Assembly (NCBI RefSeq): GCF_002238335.1
Contig: NZ_CP022347.1
Location: 1,178,001-1,242,000 of the forward strand
DNA: 64,000 bases
Direction of reading: 5' to 3'
Origin: Campylobacter avium LMG 24591
Lineage (GTDB): Bacteria; Campylobacterota; Campylobacteria; Campylobacterales; Campylobacteraceae
The notes beneath the pieces are model-generated. The model was not told where the DNA came from and did no database searches. It worked only from the letters and a program-made list of their open reading frames with translations. Of the stretch, positions 35,771 through 44,812 are shown piece after piece. How positions within the stretch are numbered: the stretch's first letter is position 1; every line of letters begins with the position of its first letter. A program made the translations under genes and the position numbers.

Positions 35771-35866
35771 AATTACACTTGCCGTAAGCAAAGAAGCTAA
35801 GGTAAGTAAAGGGTAATTTTTTTCATACAGAGTAAGTAGGACTTAACTCCTACTTGCTTTTGTTTT
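35771..35866 (+). ncRNA. Candidate small RNA in the IclR-cetA intergenic region
   Basis: The 353-base gap between the divergent IclR and cetA genes (35622-35974) holds no ORF but two hairpins. The first pairs AATTAC plus ACTTGCC (35771-35783) with GGTAAGT and GTAATT (35801-35818), followed by T7. The second pairs GTAAGTAGGA (35832-35841) with TCCTACTTGC (35848-35857), followed by TTTTGTTTT, a textbook intrinsic terminator. No coding gene would need a terminator here. TAATAAT at 35764-35770 could be its -10, giving an RNA of about 90 bases. Confidence 0.45.
35832..35866 (+). terminator. Intrinsic terminator in the IclR-cetA gap
   Basis: 10-bp stem with one G-U pair, 6-base loop (CTTAAC), then TTTTGTTTT. 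About 70 bases upstream of the cetA promoter, so it ends an upstream transcript rather than a coding gene. Confidence 0.65.
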
Positions 35867-35934
35867 ATCACCTCTTTACATTTTTTAAATTTAAATTTTA
35901 AAATTGTTTTTATAAAAAAATAAGATTTTTTTTG

Positions 35935-35940
35935 TATAAT
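35935..35940 (+). promoter_or_regulatory. -10 box for cetA
   Basis: TATAAT in TTTGTATAATATC. A start near 35947 puts the G11 tract inside a short 5' leader. Confidence 0.5.
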
Positions 35941-35954
35941 ATCGGCTTTTAACT

Positions 35955-35965
35955 GGGGGGGGGGG
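35955..35965 (+). repeat. G11 tract in the cetA 5' leader
   Basis: Eleven G between the -10 box and the start codon. An in-frame TAA (35969-35971) downstream shows it is not coding for CetA. It ends nine bases before the TTG start, where a ribosome binding site would be. Confidence 0.9.
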
Positions 35966-35974
35966 ATTTAAATT

Positions 35975-37351
35975 TTGCTTTCAATTTTATATGTGGCTAT
36001 CTTTTTAAGCTTTGTAGCCTTTGTTTTTGCTATCTATCAATTAAATTTCATCTTGGCTGGTTTTTTGATACTGATTTTTCTTTCTTGCTTGTATTTGGTG
36101 TTTTTAAAAAGAAAAGAGGATAAAACCTTAGACAAATTTTTAAGCCTAAGCTCTGAGTTAAAAGAGGGAAATTTCGACGGAAGAATAATTAACATAGGCA
36201 TTAAAGATGAAAAATTAAGCCAAATTGCCGACAACATCAACGATACTTTAGACCAGCTTGAAGCGTATTTAAGGGAAATAAATACCGCTGTGTATTCTTC
36301 AGAAAATGGCATGTATTACAGAAAGGCTTTAGAACAAGGACTTAAGGGAATTTTCGCAAGTAACATCAAATTTATAAATTCCTCGCTTGATGATATAGAA
36401 GCAACAGCTAAAACGGTATTTAAAAACGCCTTGTCAAAAAATTTGATGAATATTTATCTAAACACGCAAAACAAAGACTTACTGCGAATTTCTGATTACT
36501 TAAACTCTGATATAGATGTGATGAAAAATTTGTATGAAGTGGTTGTTGATATTGAAAAAAATACCAAGCAAAGTACTGTTGATGTGAATTTATTGCAAAA
36601 TGACTTAAATTCTTTGGTCGAGCTTACAAATTCAAGCAAAACTGCGGTGCAGGTTTTTGCGGATAACTCCCAAAACATAAGCTCCATAGTAGAAACCATA
36701 AAAGAAATAGCAGAGCAAACAAACCTACTAGCCCTAAATGCTGCCATTGAGGCTGCAAGAGCTGGAGAATACGGACGCGGTTTTGCCGTGGTGGCCGATG
36801 AGGTTAAAAACCTAGCTGATAAAGTAGGACACGCAACAAATGACATAGCAGCCGGCATACAAGGCATACTAAACGAGATACAAACCATACAAAACAACAG
36901 CGAAGAAGTTTTTAGCACCACAAAAGAATCAGAAAACAAGATAATAAAACTCTTAGAAACACTTAACAATTTCGCTACAAATTCAGCAAGCCTAGGGATG
37001 TCCTTTGATGAATTTGCAGAAAAAATAATCCTTACAGTAGTTAAGATAGAACACATACTTTACAAATCAGATATTTACTTGCAACTTAACGGCTCTAAGT
37101 CTTTGATAAGCGGCTTAAAACCTATCTCAAAACTTTTAGATGATGAGGGAATTAGCCCTGTGATATTTAAGTACGCAAGCAAAGATTTCTTAGACAAAGC
37201 ACAAACATCGCTGGAGAAAAGCTCGCAAGCTGCCCTAGAACTTTCAAAGCAATTTATAGATAAGAAAGTCCATGATGAAGTGATTGCGAATGTAAAACAA
37301 GCAGAAGAAATTTCGCAGTCAATAGTTGAAAAGCTAGAGGTAAAGGAATAA
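35975..37351 (+). CDS. cetA: CetA-like energy-taxis transducer (methyl-accepting chemotaxis protein)
   Basis: A 458-residue transducer. Two membrane spans at residues 2-45, a short HAMP-like segment ([19 protein letters not shown]), a helical region, and the MCP signalling hairpin with tip [28 protein letters not shown] (about 252-280). No periplasmic sensor domain. The C-terminal part includes [13 protein letters not shown], reminiscent of a CZB-type domain. Size and the PAS gene right after match the bipartite CetA/CetB receptor of C. jejuni. The start is TTG at 35975; there is no ordinary ribosome binding site other than the G tract. Confidence 0.75.
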   Translation: MLSILYVAIFLSFVAFVFAIYQLNFILAGFLILIFLSCLYLVFLKRKEDKTLDKFLSLSSELKEGNFDGRIINIGIKDEKLSQIADNINDTLDQLEAYLREINTAVYSSENGMYYRKALEQGLKGIFASNIKFINSSLDDIEATAKTVFKNALSKNLMNIYLNTQNKDLLRISDYLNSDIDVMKNLYEVVVDIEKNTKQSTVDVNLLQNDLNSLVELTNSSKTAVQVFADNSQNISSIVETIKEIAEQTNLLALNAAIEAARAGEYGRGFAVVADEVKNLADKVGHATNDIAAGIQGILNEIQTIQNNSEEVFSTTKESENKIIKLLETLNNFATNSASLGMSFDEFAEKIILTVVKIEHILYKSDIYLQLNGSKSLISGLKPISKLLDDEGISPVIFKYASKDFLDKAQTSLEKSSQAALELSKQFIDKKVHDEVIANVKQAEEISQSIVEKLEVKE

Positions 37352-37352
37352 C

Positions 37353-37847
37353 ATGGAAATAAAGCTTGAAAAAGAAACGCTAATCACCTCAAAAACAGAC
37401 CTAAAAGGCTGTATAACATACGCAAATTACGACTTTATAAAATACGCAGGATACACGCTAGAACAGCTAATAGGCAAACCGCACAACATGGTAAGACACG
37501 AAGACATGCCAAAAACTGTGTTTAAATACCTTTGGGATTACATAAAAGAGGGGAAAGAAATTTTCGCCTTTGTGAAAAACAAAAGCAAAAACGGCGACTT
37601 TTACTGGGTTTTTGCAAATGTAACCCCGTCAAAAAACATAAGCGGAGAAATAGTTGGCTACTACTCAGTAAGAAGAAAGCCAAATGAGCTAGCCATAAAA
37701 AACATAGAAGAGCTTTATTCTAAGCTACTTGAGATAGAGAAAAAAGAGGGCTTAAACGCAGCTTGTGCTCAGCTGCAAGGCTTTTGCGATGAAAAACAAA
37801 AAAGCTATAATGAACTAATCTTTGCCCTGCAGCACTTACAAGAATAA
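37353..37847 (+). CDS. cetB: CetB-like PAS-domain energy sensor
   Basis: A 164-residue soluble protein with an Aer-type PAS domain: ITYANYDFIKYAGYTLEQLIGKPHNMVRH and KNGDFYWVFANVTP (the Trp segment seen in FAD-binding Aer/CetB). It would sense redox via FAD and signal to CetA to control swimming. A paralogue, CetC, is the alternative. Here the order is cetA then the PAS gene, unlike the cetB-cetA order I recall in C. jejuni. One base separates the two genes. The 3' end overlaps the DUF5718 gene by 12 bases. Confidence 0.75.
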   Translation: MEIKLEKETLITSKTDLKGCITYANYDFIKYAGYTLEQLIGKPHNMVRHEDMPKTVFKYLWDYIKEGKEIFAFVKNKSKNGDFYWVFANVTPSKNISGEIVGYYSVRRKPNELAIKNIEELYSKLLEIEKKEGLNAACAQLQGFCDEKQKSYNELIFALQHLQE

Positions 37848-38669
37848 CACCCTTTGCCTTAATGCAGATATATCATCAAAGTTAGAAAAATCCGCATTTC
37901 TAGCAAGCATTTTCTTAAGCTCATCTTGTGAGTACTTATCATGGTTAAAAAGCATAATGCAAAGCTCATCGCCCTCTGTTAAAAAGGTGTGTTCATACTT
38001 TGGCATATATCTTGTGGCACCTATACTTATGAGCGCTTTTTTAGGATATTTAGCCTCCTTTAGCATAAGACTTAAATTTTCTAAGACGGCAAAGTCTTGC
38101 TGACTGTTTATCGTTTTTATCATCCACTCAAGCAATTTAGAGTAAAAATAGCTGTAAGTGCTTACCTTACTAACTTCGCCGTAATTTTCAAATTCAGCAC
38201 TATCTTTATGTCTTATAAAAGAAGCTATGGAGTAAAAATCGCAAATATGACCCTTTTCAAAGACATCTATTGGAATTTTCTTATCACCAAAACCCTTTGA
38301 AGCTGTGGAAAAGTTCTTTTTTTGAGAAATTTTACTAGCCTTTATGCCCTCTCTTATGGATGTATCATTAAAAGCCATAAAATACAAAGGCTTGATAGAA
38401 AGTACTAACTCATCTTTGTAAGAGAGCTCACACTCAAGTGCTAACTCAGGTTCTGCCTGGACTTTACAGCCTTTTGGAATGATAATCTTTTCATTATCTA
38501 TACAGTAACGCGATAAAAAGCTCGTAGAATTTGGCACATAAAATGCAAACATTCCCTTTGGTGCATCAGCATCATCAGTCTTAATTAAAACAAAGTCTTT
38601 TGCCTCGCCGGCTTGTTCTAAGTGCTTTGCAAAATTTCCAGCTAAAGCAAGTCCTATAATATCTTTCAT
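37836..38669 (-). CDS. DUF5718 family protein
   Basis: A 277-residue conserved epsilonproteobacterial protein: IGLALAGNFAKHLEQAGEAKDF at the start, then GMFAFYVPNST, AEPELALECELSYKD, FNDTSIREGIKASKISQKKNF and ISIGATRYMPKYEHTFLTEGDEL. The pattern is of the DUF5718 family, whose layout resembles fumarylacetoacetate-hydrolase folds. No function is known to me. It probably has its own promoter in the 38670-38857 AT-rich gap, divergent from ppk. Confidence 0.75.
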   Translation of the reverse strand: MKDIIGLALAGNFAKHLEQAGEAKDFVLIKTDDADAPKGMFAFYVPNSTSFLSRYCIDNEKIIIPKGCKVQAEPELALECELSYKDELVLSIKPLYFMAFNDTSIREGIKASKISQKKNFSTASKGFGDKKIPIDVFEKGHICDFYSIASFIRHKDSAEFENYGEVSKVSTYSYFYSKLLEWMIKTINSQQDFAVLENLSLMLKEAKYPKKALISIGATRYMPKYEHTFLTEGDELCIMLFNHDKYSQDELKKMLARNADFSNFDDISALRQRVLFL

Positions 38670-38826
38670 TTTGAAACCTCACATCGTTAGATTGTATTCT
38701 TATAAGCATTAAAAATTTATATTTTTAAGAATTTTTTTAAAAAAATATTTTTTTAATTGTTTCGTAAATACACAAAAAAACTATATTTAAAAGCAATTTG
38801 TAATATTTTTTTAAATCTTAAAATGC

Positions 38827-38832
38827 TAAAAT
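38827..38832 (+). promoter_or_regulatory. -10 box for ppk
   Basis: TAAAAT in ATGCTAAAATAATG, 26 bases before the ppk ATG at 38858; it argues against the upstream in-frame ATG at 38834 as start. Confidence 0.45.
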
Positions 38833-38857
38833 AATGCATTTAAATAAAGGCTTAATT

Positions 38858-40942
38858 ATGCAAAACTCAGCTAAATTATTTTTCAACAGAGAACTTTCTT
38901 GGCTTAAGTTTAACACAAGAGTGCTAGATCAATGCTCAAAAGACATACCTTTACTTGAAAAACTTAAATTTATAGCCATTTATTGCACAAATTTAGATGA
39001 GTTTTATATGATAAGAGTAGCCGGACTTAAGAAGTTATTTAGCGCAGGCATAAACGCAAGCGGCGATGATGAGATGACTCCTTTAAACCAGCTTAAAGAA
39101 ATTCGCTCTTACATAAGAAAAGAAAAGCCTTTGCTAGAAAAATACTTTAATGAAATTTTAGCAAATCTCAAAAAAGAAAATTTGCACATAAGCTCTTATG
39201 ATGAGGTGGATGAGGCCTTGAAACAAAAATGCGATGAGTTTTTCTTTTCAAATATCTTGCCCCTCATCGTTCCAATCGCAGTGGATGCAACTCACCCTTT
39301 TCCTCATCTAAACAATCTTAGCTTCGCCTTGGCCGTCAAACTAAGTGATAATGCAAATCCTGACATAGTTAAATTTGGAATGATACGAATTCCAAGGTTG
39401 TTGCCAAGATTTTACGCAGCTAGCTCAAATGTCTATGTTCCCATAGAAAGCATAGTAAAAAATCACACTGAAAGCATTTTCCCAGGATACAAGCTAATCG
39501 CCTCAGCACCTTTTAGGGTTACTAGAAATGCAGACATAGACATAGAGGAAGAAGAAGCCGATGATTTTATGATGCTCTTAGAGCAAGGCCTAAAATTAAG
39601 GCGAAAGGGAGCTTTTGTAAGATTACAAATTCAAAAAAATGCAGATAAACAGATAATGGACTTTTTGGTAAATCATATGCAAATTTTTCCAAAAGATATT
39701 TACGAGTATTCTATCTTGCTAAATTTATCAACACTGTGGCAAATCGTTTCAAATAAAGACTTTGCTCATCTTTTACTGCCTCACTACACGCCAAAAACAC
39801 TGCAACCCTTTAACGAAAATTCATCTGTTTTTGAGACGATAGACAAGGAAGATGTGCTGATTTTTCAACCTTATGAAAGCTTCGACCCTGTTTATAGGCT
39901 GATTAAAGAGGCTAGCAAGGATAATGATGTAATCTCCATAAGAATGACCCTGTATAGAGTTGAAAAAAATTCAAAGATAGTTGGTGCCTTGATAGATGCG
40001 GCAAATGACGGCAAGCAAGTTACTGTTATGGTGGAGCTTAAGGCTAGATTTGATGAGGAGAATAATTTACATTGGGCAAAGGCTTTGGAGGACGCTGGAG
40101 CACATGTGATATACGGCATAGCTGGCTTTAAGGTTCATGCAAAAATATGCCAGATAATTAAAAGAGAAAATGATAAGCTGAAATTTTACATGCACCTTAG
40201 CACAGGTAATTACAACGCTAGCACGGCTAGAATTTACACGGATGTGAGTTATTTTACAAGCAAGATTGAATTTGCAAGAGATAGCACGAATTTCTTTCAC
40301 ATACTATCTGGCTTTAGCAAGACAAAAAGGCTTGAAACGCTGTCTATGAGCCCGGGGCAAATCAAAGAAAATGTTATAAAAATGATAAGGCTTGAAACAA
40401 GCAAAGCAAGCGAGGGACACATAATAGCCAAGATGAATTCCTTAGTAGATAGTGATGTGATAAAGGCTTTGTATGAGGCTTCAAAGGCCGGAGTTAAGAT
40501 AGAGCTCATCATAAGGGGAATTTGCTGCTTAAGGCCGAATTTGTCATTTAGCAAAAATATAAAGGTAAGAAGTATCATAGGTAAGTATTTAGAGCATGCT
40601 AGAATTTTTTATTTTAAGCACAGCGAGCCAAATTATTTTATCTCAAGTGCTGATTGGATGCCTAGGAATTTAGATAGAAGGCTTGAGCTTATGACCCCTA
40701 TTTTTGATAAAAAGTCAAAGGCTAAGCTAGCGCAAATTTTAAGGCTGCAACTTGAAGATAGCGAACTATCATACGAACTTGATAGCAATGGGGATTATCA
40801 CAAACTAAAAGAAAACGACAAGCCTTTAAATTCTCAGCAAAAATTAGAAGATTATATGAATAAAATATATAAAATTCTTAAAAAAGACACAGGGCAAAAC
40901 CGTGCTGAATACCTTGCCTCAAAGCTATTTAAAGAAAGCTAG
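38858..40942 (+). CDS. ppk: Polyphosphate kinase 1
   Basis: A 694-residue PPK1: [16 protein letters not shown] (N-domain), the [11 protein letters not shown] segment, [14 protein letters not shown], and the catalytic histidine in [12 protein letters not shown] and the second motif [16 protein letters not shown]. It polymerises the gamma phosphate of ATP into polyphosphate, which supports stress survival. Start at 38858 (AAAGG 8 bases upstream) fits the family N-terminus. Its 3' end overlaps lepA by 4 bases. Confidence 0.95.
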   Translation: MQNSAKLFFNRELSWLKFNTRVLDQCSKDIPLLEKLKFIAIYCTNLDEFYMIRVAGLKKLFSAGINASGDDEMTPLNQLKEIRSYIRKEKPLLEKYFNEILANLKKENLHISSYDEVDEALKQKCDEFFFSNILPLIVPIAVDATHPFPHLNNLSFALAVKLSDNANPDIVKFGMIRIPRLLPRFYAASSNVYVPIESIVKNHTESIFPGYKLIASAPFRVTRNADIDIEEEEADDFMMLLEQGLKLRRKGAFVRLQIQKNADKQIMDFLVNHMQIFPKDIYEYSILLNLSTLWQIVSNKDFAHLLLPHYTPKTLQPFNENSSVFETIDKEDVLIFQPYESFDPVYRLIKEASKDNDVISIRMTLYRVEKNSKIVGALIDAANDGKQVTVMVELKARFDEENNLHWAKALEDAGAHVIYGIAGFKVHAKICQIIKRENDKLKFYMHLSTGNYNASTARIYTDVSYFTSKIEFARDSTNFFHILSGFSKTKRLETLSMSPGQIKENVIKMIRLETSKASEGHIIAKMNSLVDSDVIKALYEASKAGVKIELIIRGICCLRPNLSFSKNIKVRSIIGKYLEHARIFYFKHSEPNYFISSADWMPRNLDRRLELMTPIFDKKSKAKLAQILRLQLEDSELSYELDSNGDYHKLKENDKPLNSQQKLEDYMNKIYKILKKDTGQNRAEYLASKLFKES

Positions 40943-42729
40943 TCTATCTTAAGCACTGATAAAAAAGCTTCTTGCGGCAAATGCACTTTGCCTATAGCTT
41001 TCATACGCTTTTTACCTTCTTTTTGTTTTTCTAAGAGCTTTCTTTTTCTGGTTATATCTCCTCCATAGCACTTTGCTGTTACATTTTTTCCCATTGATTT
41101 TACGGTTTCTCTAGCTATTATTTTTGAGCCTATGCTTGCTTGAATAGCTACTTCAAAGAGCTGTCTAGGCACTATTTCTTTCATAGCTTTTACAAGCTCT
41201 CTACCCTTGCTTTGTGCCTCGCTTTTTGGCACTATTACGCTTAAAGCATCTACATTTTCTCCAGCTACCTTTATATCAAGCTTTACAAGATCAGCCTCTC
41301 TATACTCTATAGGCTCATAATCAAAACTAGCATAGCCCTTGCTTAGAGATTTTAGCTTGTCATAAAAATCCATTATTATTTCATTTAAAGGTATATCGTA
41401 TTCAAGCAAAACCCTAGTGGGATTTATATAATCCATCTTTGTTTGTATAGCTCTTTTTCTATTTAAAAGTGTTATTAAATTTCCTACAAATTCACTCGGA
41501 GTGATTATTGTAGCCTTTACAAATGGTTCTTTTATAAAATTTATTTTATTTACAGGTGGAAGTTCGCTAGGATTTTGTATGTTTATTACCGTGCCATCGT
41601 TTAAATGCACTTCGTAAGTAACTGTTGGTGCTGATGCTATTAAATCAAGCTTAAATTCTCTTTCTAGCCTTTCTTTTATCACTTCCATATGTAAAAGTCC
41701 TAAAAAGCCCACTCTAAAGCCAAAGCCAAGTGCTAAAGATGTCTCTGGTTCGTATGTTATGGAGCTGTCATTTAGCTTAAGCTTATCAAGTGCATCTCTT
41801 AAATCTTCAAATTTATCAGTATCTATAGGGTAAATTCCTGCAAAAACAAAGGCTTTTGCCTTTTCAAAACCAGCTATAGCTTCTTTTGCTTCATTTTTTG
41901 TGCAAGTTATAGTATCGCCTACTTGTAAATCAGAAACATTTTTAAGCCCCAAAACTACAATGCCTACTTCCCCTGATTTTAAAATATTTGTCTTTTTTTG
42001 ACTTATTGGGTGAGGGTATAAAAGCTCCAAAACATTGTGCTTTTTTCCAGAAGACATTATTAAAACTTCCTCATTTTTTTTAATGCTACCATCATAAATT
42101 CTAATCAAAGCCAAGGCTCCAAGGTAATTATCAAACCAAGAATCATAAATCAAAGCTTTAGTAGGGGAATTCTCATCTATTTTTGGAGCTGGAATTTTTT
42201 TTATTATATTTTCTAAGAGTTCTTTTATACCTTCGCCAGTTTTTGCACTTACGCAGATTGCATTTGAGCAATCTATGCCTATGATGTGCTCTATTTCGTG
42301 TTTTACTTTGTTTATATCGGCTGAAGGAAGATCTATTTTGTTTATAACCGGTATTATTTCAAGATTATTTTCTAAGGCTACATAAACATTAGCTATGGTT
42401 TGAGCCTCAACTCCTTGCGAGGCATCAACTACAAGTAAAGCACCCTCACAGCTTGCTAAGCTTTTGCTAACCTCATAAGAAAAATCAACATGTCCGGGAG
42501 TATCTATCAAATTTAGTATATATTTTTGCTCCTCAAATTCATACTCAAGCCTTACTGATTGTGCCTTTATGGTTATGCCTCTTTCTTTTTCTATATCCAT
42601 AGTATCAAGCACTTGAGAGCTCATTTGTCTTTCATTTATGGCATTGCACTCTGTTATTATCCTATCTGCTAGGGTGCTTTTGCCGTGGTCTATGTGTGCT
42701 ATGATTGAAAAATTTCTAATATTACTCAT
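40939..42729 (-). CDS. lepA: Elongation factor 4
   Basis: A 596-residue translational GTPase (EF4). G1 is [14 protein letters not shown]2 region [11 protein letters not shown]3 DTPGHVDF, G4 NKIDLP, followed by EF-G-like domains and the LepA-specific C-terminus ([15 protein letters not shown]). It back-translocates or rescues stalled ribosomes. Start placed at 42729 (TAGGAAG upstream), dropping 22 residues of an in-frame extension with no ribosome binding site. Divergent from cmeD, as in C. jejuni. Confidence 0.95.
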   Translation of the reverse strand: MSNIRNFSIIAHIDHGKSTLADRIITECNAINERQMSSQVLDTMDIEKERGITIKAQSVRLEYEFEEQKYILNLIDTPGHVDFSYEVSKSLASCEGALLVVDASQGVEAQTIANVYVALENNLEIIPVINKIDLPSADINKVKHEIEHIIGIDCSNAICVSAKTGEGIKELLENIIKKIPAPKIDENSPTKALIYDSWFDNYLGALALIRIYDGSIKKNEEVLIMSSGKKHNVLELLYPHPISQKKTNILKSGEVGIVVLGLKNVSDLQVGDTITCTKNEAKEAIAGFEKAKAFVFAGIYPIDTDKFEDLRDALDKLKLNDSSITYEPETSLALGFGFRVGFLGLLHMEVIKERLEREFKLDLIASAPTVTYEVHLNDGTVINIQNPSELPPVNKINFIKEPFVKATIITPSEFVGNLITLLNRKRAIQTKMDYINPTRVLLEYDIPLNEIIMDFYDKLKSLSKGYASFDYEPIEYREADLVKLDIKVAGENVDALSVIVPKSEAQSKGRELVKAMKEIVPRQLFEVAIQASIGSKIIARETVKSMGKNVTAKCYGGDITRKRKLLEKQKEGKKRMKAIGKVHLPQEAFLSVLKID

Positions 42730-42782
42730 TTTACTTCCTAAATCGCACATTCTAGCAAAACTTGCTTTAAAGAAAAATTTAA

Positions 42783-42788
42783 TATAAT
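42783..42788 (+). promoter_or_regulatory. -10 box for cmeDEF
   Basis: TATAAT 24 bases before the cmeD ATG; AGGA at 42801-42804 is the ribosome binding site. Confidence 0.5.
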
Positions 42789-42812
42789 TAAACAAAGTTT
42801 AGGATTATTTTT

Positions 42813-44084
42813 ATGATTAGAATCGCTATATTTGTTTTTTTGTCATTGTCGTTATATGCTGTAAATTTAGAGGATTTTATAGAGCTTAGTCTAAGAAATG
42901 AAACAAATTTGATAAAAGAAAACGAAATTTTAAAAGCAAATAATGAAAAAGACAAAGCTTTAAGTGCTTATTTTCCAAGTATAAGTTTAGAAAGTGCTTA
43001 TAACGCAAATAATGGAGATGTTTTTATAGATAGGGCTAAAGAGAGTTTATATGCGGTTTTTTCTTTATCTTATATAATATATGATGGAGGTAAAAGAGAG
43101 GCACAGTTTAAAGGTGCAAAAAGTATGCAAAATTTAGCTCTTTTAAATTCACAATTTACAAAGCAAAATACAGTGTATAAAGCTTGTGTTCTTTATTTTA
43201 ATTATCTAAGTTTAGAAAAAATAATATCAGCAAGCAAGGCTAAAGAAAATTTTTTGCAAAACAGTCTTAATAACGCTCAAAAGATGTTTTTAGCAGGTTT
43301 AAAAAGCAAAGAAGAATTTGAAAGCATAAAGGCTGTATATCATCAAAGCAAGATAGAGCGTATGAAAAATGAGCTTAAATTAAATGAGATTGAAAAGGAG
43401 ATTTTTATACTTAGCAAAGAAAGGCTTGTCCCAAGCAAAATAAGCTCTTTGCAAGAACCAAAATACCATAGCACAGATAGCATAGAAGTAAAAATAGCAA
43501 GAGAAGAAGAAAATTTAGCAAAATTAAATTTAGATATAGCACGTTCTAAATTTTATCCAACTTTTTACATACAAAACAATTACGGTTTTTATCAAAATAA
43601 TTTTGATTTTAGTATCCCAAACACCTTGCCGCCTTTTGCCATAAATTTCGTGGATAGGTATTTTAAAAGGCATTCACAAAATAATCAATTCATAATAGCT
43701 ATGCAGTGGAAAATTTTTGATTTTAAGTTAAGAAGTTCGGAGCTTGAAAATAGCAGACTTGACTTTTACTCGAAAAAACTACAAACAAGATTAAATGAAA
43801 GAAAAAATAAGGCTGAACTTGAATATAGCTTAAAGGAATTACAGGTTTTAAAGGAGCAAATAAGTGCTTTAGAGCTAAATTTAGATGCTTCAAATTTAAG
43901 CTTTGAAAGTATAGATAAGAAATATAAAAGTGGATTAAAATCTTTAAATGACTATTTAAAAGCACTTGATGATAAGTTTAATTCTATAAGTAGGCTTGAA
44001 TTGGCAAAAAATGAATACGAAATAGCTAAAGCTAGATATTATTTCTTAGCCGGACTTGACATAAGAGAAAGGATACAAAGGTGA
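42813..44084 (+). CDS. cmeD: Outer-membrane channel of an RND efflux system (CmeD)
   Basis: A 423-residue TolC-family outer-membrane protein: signal peptide (IAIFVFLSLSLYA), then the internally repeated TolC helices (NLIKENEILKANNEKDKALSAYFPSISLESAYN in the first half, LNLDIARSKFYPTFYIQNNYG in the second). It forms the exit duct for the CmeE/CmeF pump. Length and gene order match CmeDEF of C. jejuni. It overlaps cmeE by 4 bases. Confidence 0.85.
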   Translation: MIRIAIFVFLSLSLYAVNLEDFIELSLRNETNLIKENEILKANNEKDKALSAYFPSISLESAYNANNGDVFIDRAKESLYAVFSLSYIIYDGGKREAQFKGAKSMQNLALLNSQFTKQNTVYKACVLYFNYLSLEKIISASKAKENFLQNSLNNAQKMFLAGLKSKEEFESIKAVYHQSKIERMKNELKLNEIEKEIFILSKERLVPSKISSLQEPKYHSTDSIEVKIAREEENLAKLNLDIARSKFYPTFYIQNNYGFYQNNFDFSIPNTLPPFAINFVDRYFKRHSQNNQFIIAMQWKIFDFKLRSSELENSRLDFYSKKLQTRLNERKNKAELEYSLKELQVLKEQISALELNLDASNLSFESIDKKYKSGLKSLNDYLKALDDKFNSISRLELAKNEYEIAKARYYFLAGLDIRERIQR

Positions 44085-44812
44085 GATTTTTTATATTTAC
44101 ATTCATGTTTATTTCTTGTTTAAAAGCGGAAGAGGTTTATGCTTATTTTGATGTTTATGCTATGAATCAAAGCTTTCTTGCTATGGAAACAGCTGGAGTG
44201 GTAAAGCAGATTTTTGTCAAGCCTTCTCAACTTGTAAAAAAGGGCGATGTTCTTTTAGAGCTTGAAAACAGTTCCGAAAAAATAGCTTTGCAATTGGCTA
44301 AAAATGACTACGAACTAGCTTTAACAGAGCTTAACAATAGCAAAAGCAAACTTTCTAAATTTAGCAAGGTAAAAGATGTCTTAGACAGTCAAAGTTTTGA
44401 AGATATGCAAGGTGCCTTTGAAGAAGCTAGATTAAAAGCAAAAAAGGCTGAATTAAACATAAAACGATATGAAGATGCTTTAGAAAAAAAGACCTTAAAA
44501 GCACCTTATGATGCTATAGTGGCAAATAAATTTATAAATGTAGGTGAAGGCGTTTCTCCGACTTCTCAAAAACTTTTTGAAATTTTTTCATATCCGCAAG
44601 TAAAACTTTTACTAAGCTTTGATGAAAAATACAAAGATAAAGTAAAAATAGGTCAAACATATAGATATAAGGTTGCAAACGAAGAAAAAGAAGCAAAAAT
44701 AGATCTTATTTATCCTAGCATAGATGTCAAAAATAGAAAAATTTACGCAGAAGCCTATACCACAGGGCTTACAGTTGGACTTTTTGGAGAAGGGAGTATA
44801 ATTATAAAATGA
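44081..44812 (+). CDS. cmeE: Membrane fusion protein (CmeE)
   Basis: A 243-residue periplasmic adaptor, GTG start: signal peptide, a lipoyl half (METAGVVKQIFVKPSQLVKKGDVLLELE), an alpha-hairpin (about 75-135) and the second lipoyl half (LKAPYDAIVANKFINVGEGV). Short relative to most RND adaptors, as for CmeE. It connects CmeF in the inner membrane with CmeD. Confidence 0.85.
   Translation: MRFFIFTFMFISCLKAEEVYAYFDVYAMNQSFLAMETAGVVKQIFVKPSQLVKKGDVLLELENSSEKIALQLAKNDYELALTELNNSKSKLSKFSKVKDVLDSQSFEDMQGAFEEARLKAKKAELNIKRYEDALEKKTLKAPYDAIVANKFINVGEGVSPTSQKLFEIFSYPQVKLLLSFDEKYKDKVKIGQTYRYKVANEEKEAKIDLIYPSIDVKNRKIYAEAYTTGLTVGLFGEGSIIIK

Noticed and set aside
35771-35866. tRNA or known riboswitch in the IclR-cetA gap
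   Set aside because: No cloverleaf, no TPsiC-like sequence, and no match to riboswitch cores I know; kept only as an undefined structured RNA.
36496-37056. 186-codon minus-strand ORF
   Set aside because: Antisense of the MCP signalling domain of cetA; repeated Ala/Ser-rich sequence is typical of the reverse frame of such helices.
42730-42795. 22-residue N-terminal extension of LepA
   Set aside because: No ribosome binding site, and LepA proteins start at the [15 protein letters not shown] region.
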